The notes under the pieces: generated by a model
Database searches by the model: none
Told to the model about the DNA's origin: nothing
The model's input: the letters and a program-made list of their open reading frames with translations, nothing else
Shown here: one piece after another, positions 9,470-19,769 of the stretch
Position numbering within the stretch: the first letter of the stretch is position 1
Layout: every line of letters begins with the position of its first letter
From: Brevirhabdus pacifica
GTDB lineage: Bacteria; Pseudomonadota; Alphaproteobacteria; Rhodobacterales; Rhodobacteraceae
Assembly: GCF_002797755.1 (NCBI RefSeq)
Contig: NZ_PGFI01000011.1
Span: 496,001-560,000 of the forward strand
DNA length: 64,000 nt
Direction: 5' to 3'
Position numbers and translations under genes: made by a program

Positions 9470-10056
9470 TGCTGAGGCGCCGTTCCAAGCTGCGGATCGA
9501 GACCGAGCGCATGATCCTGCGCTTGCCCCAGCACGGGGATTTCGCGGCCTGGGCCAACCTGCGGCGCGAAAGCGCCTCGTTCCTCCAGCCGTGGGAGCCC
9601 GCCTGGTCGACCGACCACCTGTCGCGCAAGGCCTTCGTGCACCGGGTCCACTGGGCCCATCGCGCGGCGCTGGACGGCAGCGCCATGCCGCTGTTTCTGA
9701 TCGGCCGGGACGAGACCTTCTACGGCGCGCTGACCCTCGACAACATCCGCCGGGGGCCGGCGCAGGCGGGCACGCTGGGATATTGGATCGGCGAGAGGCA
9801 CCACCGCCAAGGTCTGATGCGCGAGGCGATCGAGGCGGTGGTGCATTACGCCTTCACCAACCTCGAGGTCAGCCGGCTGGAGGCCGCCTGCCTGCCCGAG
9901 AACGTGGCCTCTCGCGGGGTGCTGGAACGCTCGGGCTTCAAATACGAAGGCGTGGCGCAGAGCTATCTTCAGATCAACGGGCGCTGGCGCAACCACGTGC
10001 TTTACGCCTGCCTGCGGACCGACCGGCGCGGCAAGACCGTCGTGGGGCTGGAGTAG
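9469..10056 (+). CDS. GNAT family N-acetyltransferase, RimJ/RimL type
   Basis: 195 aa. Opens RIETERMILRLPQHGDFAAW and carries GTLGYWIGERHHRQGLMREA (acetyl-CoA loop) and SRLEAACLPENVASRGVLER, the layout of ribosomal-protein alanine N-acetyltransferases. The substrate may be a ribosomal protein N-terminus, but this subfamily is broad. The ATG overlaps the M16 stop by one base, so it is probably the last gene of the thrC transcript. The frame is open far upstream, but those residues are in shadow of the M16 gene. Confidence 0.92.
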   Translation: MLRRRSKLRIETERMILRLPQHGDFAAWANLRRESASFLQPWEPAWSTDHLSRKAFVHRVHWAHRAALDGSAMPLFLIGRDETFYGALTLDNIRRGPAQAGTLGYWIGERHHRQGLMREAIEAVVHYAFTNLEVSRLEAACLPENVASRGVLERSGFKYEGVAQSYLQINGRWRNHVLYACLRTDRRGKTVVGLE

Positions 10057-10129
10057 GGGACAGGGCGCCCGGGCGGGCCCCTGACCGTCGCCCTGTGAGA
10101 GAATCGCCCGATGGGCTATCCTTGATCCC

Positions 10130-11077
10130 ATGCGGATCTATTTCCCAACAGTGCGGGCCGGCCGGGTCCTGCTTCTGGCCGCGGGCTTTGCCTTGGCGAC
10201 GCCGCCCGCCACCCTGCACGCCCAGGCCACGGGGCAGGGTGCTGCGCCCGAGGGGAATGCCCGCACGCCCCGCGTGCCCAGCCACTGCATCGCGCTGGCC
10301 GGCGATATCCCCGGCGCGCGCTTTGCCGCCCTGCCGGCAGGCGCGGGGCCCCGGACGGCCAGCCGCCGCGCCCGCGCCCGCGATCCCCTGCCCGAGGAGA
10401 TGGTGCGGCTGAGCTACCTGGCGCATGCCTCCTTCCTGATCGAGACGCCCGGCGGGCTCAGCGCGGTGACCGATTACACGGGCTTCATCGGCGCCACCGA
10501 CTTCTTTCCCGACGTGGCCACCATGAACCGCGCCCACGAGACCCATTGGACCGCCATGCCGGATCCGCGCATCCCCCATGTCCTGAAGGGGTGGGGCCCC
10601 ACCGCCGAGGGGGTGGAGCATCGGCTGGACCTGGGCGAGATGCTGGTGCGCAACGTCAACACCGACATCCGCTCGGCCTTTGACGAGACGGTGGATCGCA
10701 ACGGCAATTCGATCTTCGTCTTCGAGGTCGCGGGCCTGTGCATCGGCCACCTGGGGCACCTGCACCACGAACCTGACGCGGCCCAATACGCGGCCCTGGG
10801 GCGGCTCGACGTGGTCATGGCTGCCGTCGACGGGGGCACCACCCTTGATCTGCCGCGCATGATGCGGGTGCTGCGGCGGCTGCGCTCCTCGGTGGTGCTG
10901 CCGATGCACTGGTTCCGGGGCGGCTCGTTGGAGCGGTTCGTCGCCGCCGCCTCGGCCGAATTCGACATCCGTCAGGAGGGCGAGAACTCGGTCACCCTGT
11001 CCCTGCGCAGCCTGCCGAGGCGCCCCACGGTGATCGTGCTGCGCCCCAACTACTTGCGCGCCCCCCAGCCCGATTGA
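10130..11077 (+). CDS. Exported metallo-hydrolase-like protein (MBL-fold, UlaG-like)
   Basis: 315 aa with a signal peptide (MRIYFPTVRAGRVLLLAAGF to about residue 33, ending LHAQ). The mature part resembles MBL-fold proteins of the UlaG / metal-dependent hydrolase type: LSYLAHASFLIETPGG, CIGHLGHLHHEPD and VVLPMHWFRGG. The canonical HxHxDH is absent; where it is expected the sequence has TDYTGFIGATDFFPDV, so activity or metal content may differ. It stands alone 73 nt after the GNAT gene. No clear ribosome-binding site precedes ATG 10130. Fold assignment is moderate and the substrate is unknown. Confidence 0.8.
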   Translation: MRIYFPTVRAGRVLLLAAGFALATPPATLHAQATGQGAAPEGNARTPRVPSHCIALAGDIPGARFAALPAGAGPRTASRRARARDPLPEEMVRLSYLAHASFLIETPGGLSAVTDYTGFIGATDFFPDVATMNRAHETHWTAMPDPRIPHVLKGWGPTAEGVEHRLDLGEMLVRNVNTDIRSAFDETVDRNGNSIFVFEVAGLCIGHLGHLHHEPDAAQYAALGRLDVVMAAVDGGTTLDLPRMMRVLRRLRSSVVLPMHWFRGGSLERFVAAASAEFDIRQEGENSVTLSLRSLPRRPTVIVLRPNYLRAPQPD

Positions 11078-11174
11078 TCCGGCCCTTTTGAGGCCAGCGA
11101 CATTCCTTCGCGGAGGCAGGTGCTTGCCCCTTTCGCGCCACGCTGATTAAACATTGGCAGCGAAAGGAAGATCC

Positions 11175-12599
11175 ATGCTCAAGCCCGCCGATGACAGCTT
11201 TGCCGAGATCCTGCGCAACCGGCTGCCCGAGGGCGCCTTCCGCCCGCTGGAGCCGCGTTACCTGGAAGAGCCGCGCGGTCGGTTCCAGGGCCAGGGCGGG
11301 CTGCTGGTCGCCCCTGCCAATACTGCCGAGGTGGCGCTGGTGGTGCGGGTCTGCCGCGATGCATCGGTCGGGGTCGTGCCCTATGGCGGCGGAACAGGTC
11401 TTGTCGCGGGCCAGGTCATGCCCGAGGGGCCCGCGCCCGTCATCCTGTCGCTGGAGCGAATGAACGCCATCCGCGAGGTGCTGCCCGAGGAAAACGTGCT
11501 GATCGCCGAGGCGGGCGCCATCCTCGAAAACATCCATACAGCCGCCGAGGCGGCAGGCAGGCTTTTCCCGCTGACGCTGGCCTCAAAGGGGTCGGCCCGG
11601 ATCGGGGGCAACCTGGCCACCAACGCGGGCGGTGTGAATGTCCTGCGCTATGGCAACGCAAGAGACCTGTGTCTTGGGCTTGAGGCTGTGATGCCCGATG
11701 GCACGATCTGGCGCGGCCTGAGCCGCCTGCGCAAGGACAACACCGGCTTTGACCTGCGCAACCTGTTGATCGGGTCGGAGGGGGCGCTGGGGGTCATTAC
11801 GGCGGCCGCGCTCAAGCTCTTTCCGCTGCCGGCGGCTCGGGCCACCGCGCTGCTGGCGGTGCCCGACCCCCAGGCGGCGCTGTCGCTGCTGGCGCTGGCG
11901 GGCGACCTACTGGGGCCCAGCGTCTCGGCCTTCGAGTTGATCGGCGGGCAGGGCCTGGCCTTCCTGGCCGAAACCGGGCTGCGCGAGCGTCCGCTTTTCG
12001 ACGCGCCGACGCCCTGGTGCGTCCTGATCGAGCTGGACCTGACCGAATCCGACGACCCCTCGGCCCCGCTGGAGAAGCTTTTCGTTGCGGCGATGGAGCG
12101 GGGGCTGGTCGAAGATGGCCTGATCGCCCGGTCCGAGGCCCAGCGGAACGAATTCTGGGATCTGCGCGAGATGCTGCCCGAGGCCAACCGGCGCATCGGC
12201 TCGATCTCGTCCCACGACATCTCGGTGCCGCTCGGCGCAATCCCCGAGTTCATTCATCGCGCCGGACGTGCGGTCGCCGGGGTGGGGCCGCTGCGCGTCA
12301 ATTGCTTTGGCCACATGGGCGACGGCAATCTGCATTACAACATCTTCCCGCCGGCCGGAAAATCCCGGCAGGAGTTCGAGACCGACCGCCCCCGCCTCAA
12401 CAGGCTGGTGCATGACCTGACCCATGAGCTGGGCGGATCAATCAGTGCCGAGCACGGGGTGGGGCGGCTGAAACTGTCGGACCTACAACGCTATGGCGAT
12501 CCGGTGAAACTGGCGGCGATGCGGGCGATCAAGAATGCTCTGGACCCGACGGGGATCATGAACCCCGGGGCTGTGGTGCCGACCGAAAATCGCGGTTAA
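11175..12599 (+). CDS. FAD-linked 2-hydroxyacid dehydrogenase (GlcD / D-2-hydroxyglutarate dehydrogenase-like)
   Basis: 474 aa. PCMH-type FAD domain (about 30-220) with VPYGGGTGLVAGQV and GSARIGGNLATNAGGVNVLRYG, then the FAD-oxidase C-terminal domain with FGHMGDGNLHYNIF and the SAEHGVGRLK ending typical of D-lactate, glycolate and D-2-hydroxyglutarate dehydrogenases. The substrate cannot be told from sequence alone. The start is ATG 11175 behind GGAAG; an in-frame TTG at 11154 is less likely. It faces apt, with a hairpin between them. Confidence 0.93.
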   Translation: MLKPADDSFAEILRNRLPEGAFRPLEPRYLEEPRGRFQGQGGLLVAPANTAEVALVVRVCRDASVGVVPYGGGTGLVAGQVMPEGPAPVILSLERMNAIREVLPEENVLIAEAGAILENIHTAAEAAGRLFPLTLASKGSARIGGNLATNAGGVNVLRYGNARDLCLGLEAVMPDGTIWRGLSRLRKDNTGFDLRNLLIGSEGALGVITAAALKLFPLPAARATALLAVPDPQAALSLLALAGDLLGPSVSAFELIGGQGLAFLAETGLRERPLFDAPTPWCVLIELDLTESDDPSAPLEKLFVAAMERGLVEDGLIARSEAQRNEFWDLREMLPEANRRIGSISSHDISVPLGAIPEFIHRAGRAVAGVGPLRVNCFGHMGDGNLHYNIFPPAGKSRQEFETDRPRLNRLVHDLTHELGGSISAEHGVGRLKLSDLQRYGDPVKLAAMRAIKNALDPTGIMNPGAVVPTENRG

Positions 12600-12628
12600 G
12601 GGACGCGCCCGCAGCCTTGCCGCGTTTA

Positions 12629-12652
12629 CGCCCCGCCGTAAGTGGCGGGGCG
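12629..12652. terminator. Hairpin between convergent genes
   Basis: CGCCCCGCC / GGCGGGGCG with loop GTAAGT, a perfect 9 bp stem followed by CGTTT on the plus strand. It lies between the hydroxyacid dehydrogenase gene and the convergent apt gene and could stop transcription from either side. Confidence 0.7.
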
Positions 12653-12721
12653 CGTTTGCAAGCAGTTATGCCCGTAAATGCAGGCACTTCCCGATCTAGA
12701 GACGCGGTCTTACCAAATAAT

Positions 12722-13267
12722 TTACGCGCCCGGAAAATCGCAAAGCGCGTGCAGTTCGATGCCCATCGCCTCAAGCCGGGCGCGACCGCCCAGATCGGGC
12801 AGGTCGATGATGAAGGCACAGCCCGCGATCTCGGCGCCCAGCTTTTCAAGCAGGCGGATCCCGGCCTCAGCGGTGCCGCCGGTGGCCAGCAGGTCATCGA
12901 CCACCAGCACCCGCTCACCGGGTTGCAGGGCGTCGGTGTGGATCTCGACCGTGGCCTCGCCGTACTCCAGCTTGTAGTCCTGCGAATGAACTGCGCCGGG
13001 CAGCTTGCCCTTCTTGCGGATCGGCACGAAGCCCACGCCCAGCTGATGCGCGATCGCGCCGCCCAGGATGAAGCCGCGCGCCTCGAGGCCCACGACCTTG
13101 TCGATGCGGGTGCCGGCATAGGGATCCAGCAGCTGATCGATGGCGATGCGGAATCCGCGCGCGTCGGCGAAAAGGGTGGTCACGTCACGGAACATGATCC
13201 CCTTGTGGGGGAAATCGGGGATCGTGCGGATATAGTCCCGCACAGTCTTGCGCTTGGCGGCAGCCAT
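12722..13267 (-). CDS. apt: Adenine phosphoribosyltransferase
   Basis: 181 aa. Salvages adenine to AMP using PRPP. The N-terminal [20 protein letters not shown] and the PRPP-binding loop [17 protein letters not shown] are diagnostic. ATG 13267 is preferred because AAGGA lies at a proper distance; an ATG at 13276 (MTTMAAAK) overlaps the mtnP stop but has no spaced ribosome-binding site. It is coupled to mtnP, which releases the adenine that Apt recycles, so the pair forms a methylthioadenosine salvage unit. Confidence 0.96.
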   Translation of the reverse strand: MAAAKRKTVRDYIRTIPDFPHKGIMFRDVTTLFADARGFRIAIDQLLDPYAGTRIDKVVGLEARGFILGGAIAHQLGVGFVPIRKKGKLPGAVHSQDYKLEYGEATVEIHTDALQPGERVLVVDDLLATGGTAEAGIRLLEKLGAEIAGCAFIIDLPDLGGRARLEAMGIELHALCDFPGA

Positions 13268-13272
13268 TGTCG

Positions 13273-14161
<889 letters not shown>

Positions 14162-14169
<8 letters not shown>

Positions 14170-14767
14170 TGGGACGAACCATGCTGAACACCTCGCTGAT
14201 GTGCGAATAATCCTGGTAGCCCAGCCGGGTCAGCGGGTTGAAGCGCAGCACGTCGACCATCCCGTCGCGCAGGACCGCGTCGTCGATATGCACGCCCGTG
14301 ACCTCACCCAGCACAAGGTAGTTGGCGGCCCCCTCCAGCCGGACGATCTGGGTCAGCCGGCATTCCAGCGCGGCCGGCGCCGCCGCCACCCGGTGGCAGG
14401 GGATCGTCTCGCACGGGGCCTTTTCCAGGCCCGCCAACTCGAACTCGTCGACGCCGGCGGCGTAGGGGCCCGAGGTCGCGTTCATGGCATCCCGGAGGGC
14501 GTAGGACACGATGTTGACGCAGAAGGATCCGGTCGCCTCGATATTGGACAGGCTGTCCTTGCCGTGCTGCCGGTCAGGCTTGGACCCGGTCGAGGAGAAC
14601 ATGACCTGCGGCGGCACGTAGGCCACGGCGTTGAAGAAGGAATAGGGCGCCAGGTTGTCCCGCCCGTCGGCCGAACGGCTGGAGATCCAGCCGATGGGAC
14701 GGGGCGTGACGAGGGCGTTGAACGGGTTGTGCGGCAAGCCGTGACCGTCTTCGGGGCGGTAGAACAC
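14162..14767 (-). CDS. Flavin reductase-like FMN-binding protein
   Basis: 201 aa. Split-barrel FMN-binding protein: FNALVTPRPIGWISSRSADG, NLAPYSFFNAVAYVPPQVMF and a C-terminal LGEVTGVHIDD segment are typical of the DIM6/NTAB family, whose members reduce or bind FMN. The start is GTG 14767 (VFYRPEDG), eight bases after AAGGAG; an upstream TTG at 14791 is less well placed. The overlap with mtnP downstream suggests cotranscription, but a functional link to methylthioadenosine salvage is not established. Confidence 0.88.
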
Positions 14768-14802
14768 GCGGCGGACTCCTTGTTTGCCCAAGGGGTAACG
14801 CC

Positions 14803-15381
14803 GTGATAGCAGCGATTCCAGCCCAAATCGGGCCCAGATCAGGAAATGACGGCGTGTTTCAACTCGGCCCGGAAACGGACAATGATTGGTGGGAGGTCGA
14901 GGCGCTCTTCGATCTGTGCTTCGCTCCGGGGCGCGAGGCGCTGTCCTCCTACCGCCTGCGCGAGGGTGTGGCGCCGCTGCGCGCGCTGAGCGCCGTTGCC
15001 CGCGACCGCGACGGGGGCGTGGCCGGCGCGATCCGCTTCTGGCCCGTCCGGGTGGGAGGCGCGCCGACCCTTCTGCTGGGGCCCGTCGCCGTCCATCCGA
15101 CCCACCAGGGCGAAGGGCTGGGCGGGTTGCTGATCCGCGACAGCCTGGCCCGCGCCGAGGCCGAGGGCTGGGAGCGGGTGCTGCTGATCGGGGACCTTCC
15201 CTATTATCGGCGCTTCGGGTTTGCCCGCATGGAGGGGGTGGAGTTTCCGCCGCCCACCAACCCCGACCGGGTGCTGGGTCAGGCCCTGCATCCCGGCGCG
15301 TGGGAGGGGGTTGCAGGCCCCGTCACCAGCTTTGCCGAGATGGCAACCGAGGGGCAGCAGGCCCCGGCCGGTCGCGGCTGA
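14803..15381 (+). CDS. GNAT family N-acetyltransferase, YhbS-like
   Basis: 192 aa from GTG 14803, or 175 aa from GTG 14854. The acetyl-CoA core reads LGPVAVHPTHQGEGLGGLLI, followed by VLLIGDLPYYRRFGFARMEG, which fits YhbS-like enzymes. GTG 14803 has AAGGGG seven bases upstream; GTG 14854 has GGAA. It is divergent from the flavin-reductase gene with only 35 nt between, so the promoters must overlap. Substrate unknown. Confidence 0.88.
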   Translation: MIAAIPAQIGPRSGNDGVFQLGPETDNDWWEVEALFDLCFAPGREALSSYRLREGVAPLRALSAVARDRDGGVAGAIRFWPVRVGGAPTLLLGPVAVHPTHQGEGLGGLLIRDSLARAEAEGWERVLLIGDLPYYRRFGFARMEGVEFPPPTNPDRVLGQALHPGAWEGVAGPVTSFAEMATEGQQAPAGRG

Positions 15382-15422
15382 AAGCCGCCGTCAGGAATGT
15401 TCGTTCGTTGGGGAAGGACGGT

Positions 15423-17672
15423 CTAGCGACCCGCGCGTTCGGCCAGGTAGGCCATTACCGCCGGGCGCACAGACTGGGCGCCCTCGGCGCGGGCGGTGTC
15501 GATCACGTCCTTGATCTCGTCCAGGCGAGAGCGCAGCAGGAAATGCTTGATCGGCCCGATGGAGGCCGGGCGCATGGACAGCATCCTGAGGCCGCTGGCG
15601 GCAAGGCACAGGGCCTCGGCGGGGCGGCCCGCATCCTCGCCGCAGAAGCTCAGCTCGGTGCCGGTCTCGTTGCAGCGGGCGACGATATGCTCGATCAGCC
15701 CCAAAAAGCTGACGTTGAGTGAATCGTAGCGGCGGCGCACCCGCTCGTTCTCGCGGTCTGCGGCGAAGAAGAACTGCTTGAGGTCGTTGCCCCCGATCGA
15801 GATGAAATCGGCCCGCTCGTAAAAGCGGTTGGGTGCGAAGGCCATGGAGGGGGTTTCCAGCATGGCGCCGACGCGCACCGTCTCGGGCAGCGGATGGCCC
15901 AGTCGCTCCTCGCGCTCCAGCTCGCGCATCAGGATGTCGCGCCCTTCCTCGAACTCCTCGAGCTGGGCGATGAAGGGGAACATCACCGTCAGGGCGCGCC
16001 CGTTGGCGGCCCGGATCAGGGCCTGAAGCTGCATCCGCATGATGCCGGGCTTGTCCAGGGCGACGCGGATCGCGCGCCAGCCAAGGGCGGGGTTCGGCTC
16101 TTCGGTGCGCTTCATGTAGGGCAGCACCTTGTCCGACCCGATGTCGAGGGTGCGGAAGGTGACGGGCCGGCCCTTGGCCGCGTCCAGCACGCGGGCATAG
16201 ATCGACGCGAGCTCCGCCCGCTTCGGCATCTTGTTGCGAACCAGGAATTGCAGCTCGGTGCGGAACAGCCCGACCCCCTCGGCGCCCGAGCTTTCCAGCG
16301 ACGGCAGGTCCGCCATAAGCCCCGCGTTCATCCGCAGCACGACCCGGTGCCCGTCCAGCGTTACCGCCGGCCGGTCGCGGATCGAGGCATAGCGTTGCAG
16401 CGCCTCGGCCTGCATCGCCATCTTGTCGCGGAAGGCGGCGGCGACGGTTTCCTCGGGGCGCAGGTGCACGATGCCCTGGTCGCCATCGACGAGTATGGGG
16501 TCGCCGTTCAGCGCCTCGGTGGTGATGTTGGCCGCGTTGATGACCAGCGGGATCGCCAGTGCCCGCGCCACGATCGCCGCGTGCGAGCCGACGGATCCCT
16601 CTTCCAGCACCACGCCGCGCAGCTGGCGGCCGTATTCCAGAAGATCGCCGGGGCCGATGTGGCGGGCCACGAGGATCGGATCGTCCGGCATCGGGTCCGA
16701 GCCGTCGCGGCCCTGACCCGTCAGGATGCGCAGCAGCCGGTTGGACAGGTCATCCAGATCGTGCAGCCGGTCGCGCAGGTAGGCGTCGGGCACCTGGCTC
16801 AGCCGGGCGCGGGTGGCCGATTGTTCCTTTTCCACCGCCGCCTCGGCCGACAGGCCCCGGGCGATGTTCTCTTCCATCTTGCGCAGCCAGCCCTTGGAAT
16901 TGGCGAACATGCGATAGGCCTCGAGGACCTCGCGCTGTTCCTGGTCGCCATTGCCGGCAAAGCTGACCATGTCGTCGACCGACAGGCGCAGGGTATCGAC
17001 GGCGGCATGCAGGCGGCGGGATTCCTCGTGGGGATCGTCGGCGATGGGATTGGTGACGACGACGCGCGGCTCGTGCAGCAGCACCCGGCCGACGGCGGCC
17101 CCTTCCTGCCCCGAGACACCGCGGAACAGGACCTGTTGCTGGTGGCGGGCCGACAGCGCCGCCCCCTCGCCGATGAAGGCGCCCAGCTCGGCCATCTCGG
17201 CCAGGACCATGGCCACCACGTCCAGCGCGTAGACCTCGTCATCCGAGAATTGCCGCGCCTCCTTGGACTGGACAACCAGCACGCCCAGGTTCTCGCCCAG
17301 CCGCTGGATCGGCACGCCCAGGAACGAGGAATAGATCTCCTCGCCGGTCTCGGGCATGTAGCGGAAGGCGCGTTCCTGGGGGGCGTTGGCGCTGTTGATG
17401 GCGCGGCCGGTCTTGGCGACACGGCCGACCAGACCCTCACCCAGACGCATCCGCGTCTTGTGGACGGCGGCGGCGTTCAGACCCTCGGTCGCGCAAAGTT
17501 CCAGCGTGTCGGCATCGCGGAAAAGATAGATCGAGCAGACCTGCGCCCCCATCGAGGTCGCGATCAGCCGGGTAATCCGGTCCAGACGTTCCTGCCCATC
17601 GCTCTGTTCGGCCAGCGCTTCGCGCAGGCGCCCGAGAAGCTTGCGCGATTCCGATTCAGTTTGCTGGGTCAT
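15423..17672 (-). CDS. ptsP: PTS-Ntr phosphoenolpyruvate phosphotransferase (EI-Ntr) with GAF domain
   Basis: 749 aa. First kinase of the nitrogen PTS: takes phosphate from PEP and passes it to NPr. An N-terminal GAF domain (about 1-170, which binds glutamine/2-oxoglutarate in studied homologues) precedes the EI domains. The phospho-histidine is in GSVGSHAAIVARALAIPLV, and the PEP-binding barrel has GVGLFRTELQFLV, PVTFRTLDIGSDK and ELSFCGEDAGRP. It starts 6 nt after the lysC stop on the same strand, the standard alphaproteobacterial lysC-ptsP pairing. Confidence 0.97.
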   Translation of the reverse strand: MTQQTESESRKLLGRLREALAEQSDGQERLDRITRLIATSMGAQVCSIYLFRDADTLELCATEGLNAAAVHKTRMRLGEGLVGRVAKTGRAINSANAPQERAFRYMPETGEEIYSSFLGVPIQRLGENLGVLVVQSKEARQFSDDEVYALDVVAMVLAEMAELGAFIGEGAALSARHQQQVLFRGVSGQEGAAVGRVLLHEPRVVVTNPIADDPHEESRRLHAAVDTLRLSVDDMVSFAGNGDQEQREVLEAYRMFANSKGWLRKMEENIARGLSAEAAVEKEQSATRARLSQVPDAYLRDRLHDLDDLSNRLLRILTGQGRDGSDPMPDDPILVARHIGPGDLLEYGRQLRGVVLEEGSVGSHAAIVARALAIPLVINAANITTEALNGDPILVDGDQGIVHLRPEETVAAAFRDKMAMQAEALQRYASIRDRPAVTLDGHRVVLRMNAGLMADLPSLESSGAEGVGLFRTELQFLVRNKMPKRAELASIYARVLDAAKGRPVTFRTLDIGSDKVLPYMKRTEEPNPALGWRAIRVALDKPGIMRMQLQALIRAANGRALTVMFPFIAQLEEFEEGRDILMRELEREERLGHPLPETVRVGAMLETPSMAFAPNRFYERADFISIGGNDLKQFFFAADRENERVRRRYDSLNVSFLGLIEHIVARCNETGTELSFCGEDAGRPAEALCLAASGLRMLSMRPASIGPIKHFLLRSRLDEIKDVIDTARAEGAQSVRPAVMAYLAERAGR

Positions 17673-17678
17673 GAACCC

Positions 17679-18917
17679 TTAAGCCGCTTTCTCCAATTCG
17701 AAAGCATCATGCAGCGCCTGAACCGCAAGTTCCATGTATTTCCGGTCGATAAGCACAGAAATCTTGATTTCCGAAGTGGTGATGACCTTGATGTTGATCC
17801 CCTCGGAAGAGAGGGCCTTGAACATCTTGCTGGCGACGCCCGCGTGGCTGCGCATGCCGATGCCCACGACCGAGATCTTGCAGACATCCGTGTCGGCAAC
17901 CAGCTCCTGGAAGTCGATGGCGCCGGCCTCCTTGGCCTCCATCATCGCCTTCTCTGCGCGCTTCACCTCGGAGACGGGGCAGGAGAAGGTCATGTCGGTG
18001 CGACCCTCTTCCGAGATGTTCTGGACGATCATGTCCACGTTGACCCCGGCTTCGGAGAGCGGGCCGAAGATGGCGGCGGCGATGCCCGGCTGGTCGGCGA
18101 CCGAGATCAGGGTCATCTTGGCTTCGTCGCGCGAATAGGCGACGCCAGATACTACGTTGGATTCCACGATATCCTCCTCATCACAGACGAGCGTTCCGGC
18201 ATCGTCGGACTGTTCACCGAAGCTGGACAGAACCCGCAGCTTCACATTGTAGCGCATCGCAAGCTCGACGGAACGGGTCTGAAGCACCTTGGCGCCCAGC
18301 GAGGCCAGTTCCAGCATCTCCTCGAAGGCGATGCGGTCAAGCTTGCGCGCCTTCGAACTGATGCGCGGGTCGGTGGTATAGACCCCGTCGACATCGGTGT
18401 AGATGTCGCAACGCTCGGCATTGAAGGCGGCGGCGAAGGCAACCGCGGTGGTATCCGATCCGCCACGTCCCAGCGTGGTGATCCGACCCTCGTCGCTGAT
18501 GCCCTGGAAACCGGCGACGACGGCGACCTTCATGCCCTCGGCGAACTTGGCATCAAGGTTGTCGGTCGGGATATCGACGATCCGCGCCGAGGAATGGGCA
18601 GAGGTGGTGCGCAGCGGCACCTGCCAGCCCTGCCAGCTTCGGGCGGGGACGTCCATTTCCTGCAAGGTCAGGGCCATGAGCCCCGCGGTCACGTTCTCGC
18701 CCGAGCTGACGACGGCGTCGTATTCGCGCGCGTCGAACAGGGGGGCGGTCTCTTCGACCCAGCCGACAAGCTCGTTGGTCTTGCCGGACATGGCCGACAC
18801 GATCACGATCACCTCGTAGCCCTTGGCCACCTCGACCCCGACACGCTTCGCCGCGCGGCGAATGCGGTCAAGCGTCCCGACGGACGTGCCGCCGAATTTC
18901 ATTACCAGACGTGGCAT
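17679..18917 (-). CDS. lysC: Aspartokinase
   Basis: 412 aa. Phosphorylates aspartate at the head of the lysine, threonine, methionine and diaminopimelate pathways. The kinase domain opens MPRLVMKFGGTSVGTLDRIR and includes VSAMSGKTNELV and the GRGGSDTTAVAFAAA segment. Two C-terminal ACT domains (about 265-400) should give feedback control by lysine and threonine. Upstream of ptsP in a two-gene unit. Confidence 0.98.
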   Translation of the reverse strand: MPRLVMKFGGTSVGTLDRIRRAAKRVGVEVAKGYEVIVIVSAMSGKTNELVGWVEETAPLFDAREYDAVVSSGENVTAGLMALTLQEMDVPARSWQGWQVPLRTTSAHSSARIVDIPTDNLDAKFAEGMKVAVVAGFQGISDEGRITTLGRGGSDTTAVAFAAAFNAERCDIYTDVDGVYTTDPRISSKARKLDRIAFEEMLELASLGAKVLQTRSVELAMRYNVKLRVLSSFGEQSDDAGTLVCDEEDIVESNVVSGVAYSRDEAKMTLISVADQPGIAAAIFGPLSEAGVNVDMIVQNISEEGRTDMTFSCPVSEVKRAEKAMMEAKEAGAIDFQELVADTDVCKISVVGIGMRSHAGVASKMFKALSSEGINIKVITTSEIKISVLIDRKYMELAVQALHDAFELEKAA

Positions 18918-19022
18918 GGCGCCCTTCTTCCTGAACCCGGGGCTTCTTAGGGCGCGGCGGGGGCAAGGGCAAGGGCCGCGTGGCAGCCGGGGCGCCGCCC
19001 GGTCGCAACGGGCGCAGTCGCG

Positions 19023-19526
19023 TCAGTTGGAGCGGCGGCGCGTTCCGAAGGGAAGGGGCAGGACGGGCACGCCATCCTCATGCAGCTTGCGGGCCTCCTC
19101 GAAGCTGGTGCGGCCACGTATGGCGCGGGGGTCGACCTCCCCCTCGTGCATCTGGCGGGCCACGCGGGCAAAGCTGTCGCCCACGTCTTCGGTCGTGGCT
19201 TCGATCTTGCGGCGCAGCTCGGCCATCGCACGCTCGGCCCCCGAGGCGGGTTCCGAAAGCGGGCCCGCGCTGCCGCCCTTGCGGGCAGGCTCGGGCCGGT
19301 CGGGCGGTGACGATGCTTCGGGCGCGGCCGCTGTGCGCTCGGCCCCCGTGCGCGAGGCCAGCCCCGGCGCCACGTTGGGCGCCATCACGCTTTTCTCCAC
19401 GTCGGTCGAATTGCAGACCGGGCAGGCGACAAGCCCCGCGGCCTGCTGCATGTCGAACCCTTCGGCAGAGGCGAACCAGCTGTCGAAATCATGGGTGTTG
19501 CCGCATTTGAGTGCGTATCGGATCAT
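19023..19526 (-). CDS. DUF1178 family protein with N-terminal zinc-ribbon-like motif
   Basis: 167 aa. MIRYALKCGNTHDFDSWFAS followed by LVACPVCNSTDVEKSVMAPN is the signature of DUF1178, a short conserved alpha/betaproteobacterial family of unknown function; the Cys-x4-5-His and CPVC could bind zinc. A low-complexity Pro/Ser/Ala middle (about 60-100) leads to a conserved C-terminal part rich in charged residues (TEDVGDSFARVARQMHEGEV). ATG 19526 is chosen; ATG 19532 two codons upstream is equally possible. Confidence 0.88.
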   Translation of the reverse strand: MIRYALKCGNTHDFDSWFASAEGFDMQQAAGLVACPVCNSTDVEKSVMAPNVAPGLASRTGAERTAAAPEASSPPDRPEPARKGGSAGPLSEPASGAERAMAELRRKIEATTEDVGDSFARVARQMHEGEVDPRAIRGRTSFEEARKLHEDGVPVLPLPFGTRRRSN

Positions 19527-19769
19527 CGTCATCAGGCCCGGTTCTTGCGCGATCGGATCGCGACGGGCAGGGGGGCGCCCCCGGACGGGGACGCAGTGGG
19601 ATCGTCGGCGCCACGACCGACAGGCGCTTCGGAAGGGGCGCGCCATCGGGCTGGCATGCTTATGATTTAAGGCCGGGGCGCAGGGTTGCAAAGAGCGCGC
19701 GGCGCATTTTGACGCGATTGGCAGCGGGCGTGACCCGGGCCGGGGCCAAGGCGCCGGCAAACGGGTCGG

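Noticed and set aside
15894-18950. 1018-codon plus-strand frame over ptsP and lysC
   Set aside because: Composition rich in His, Arg, Gly and Val with no motifs; it is the mirror frame of two well-recognised minus-strand genes.
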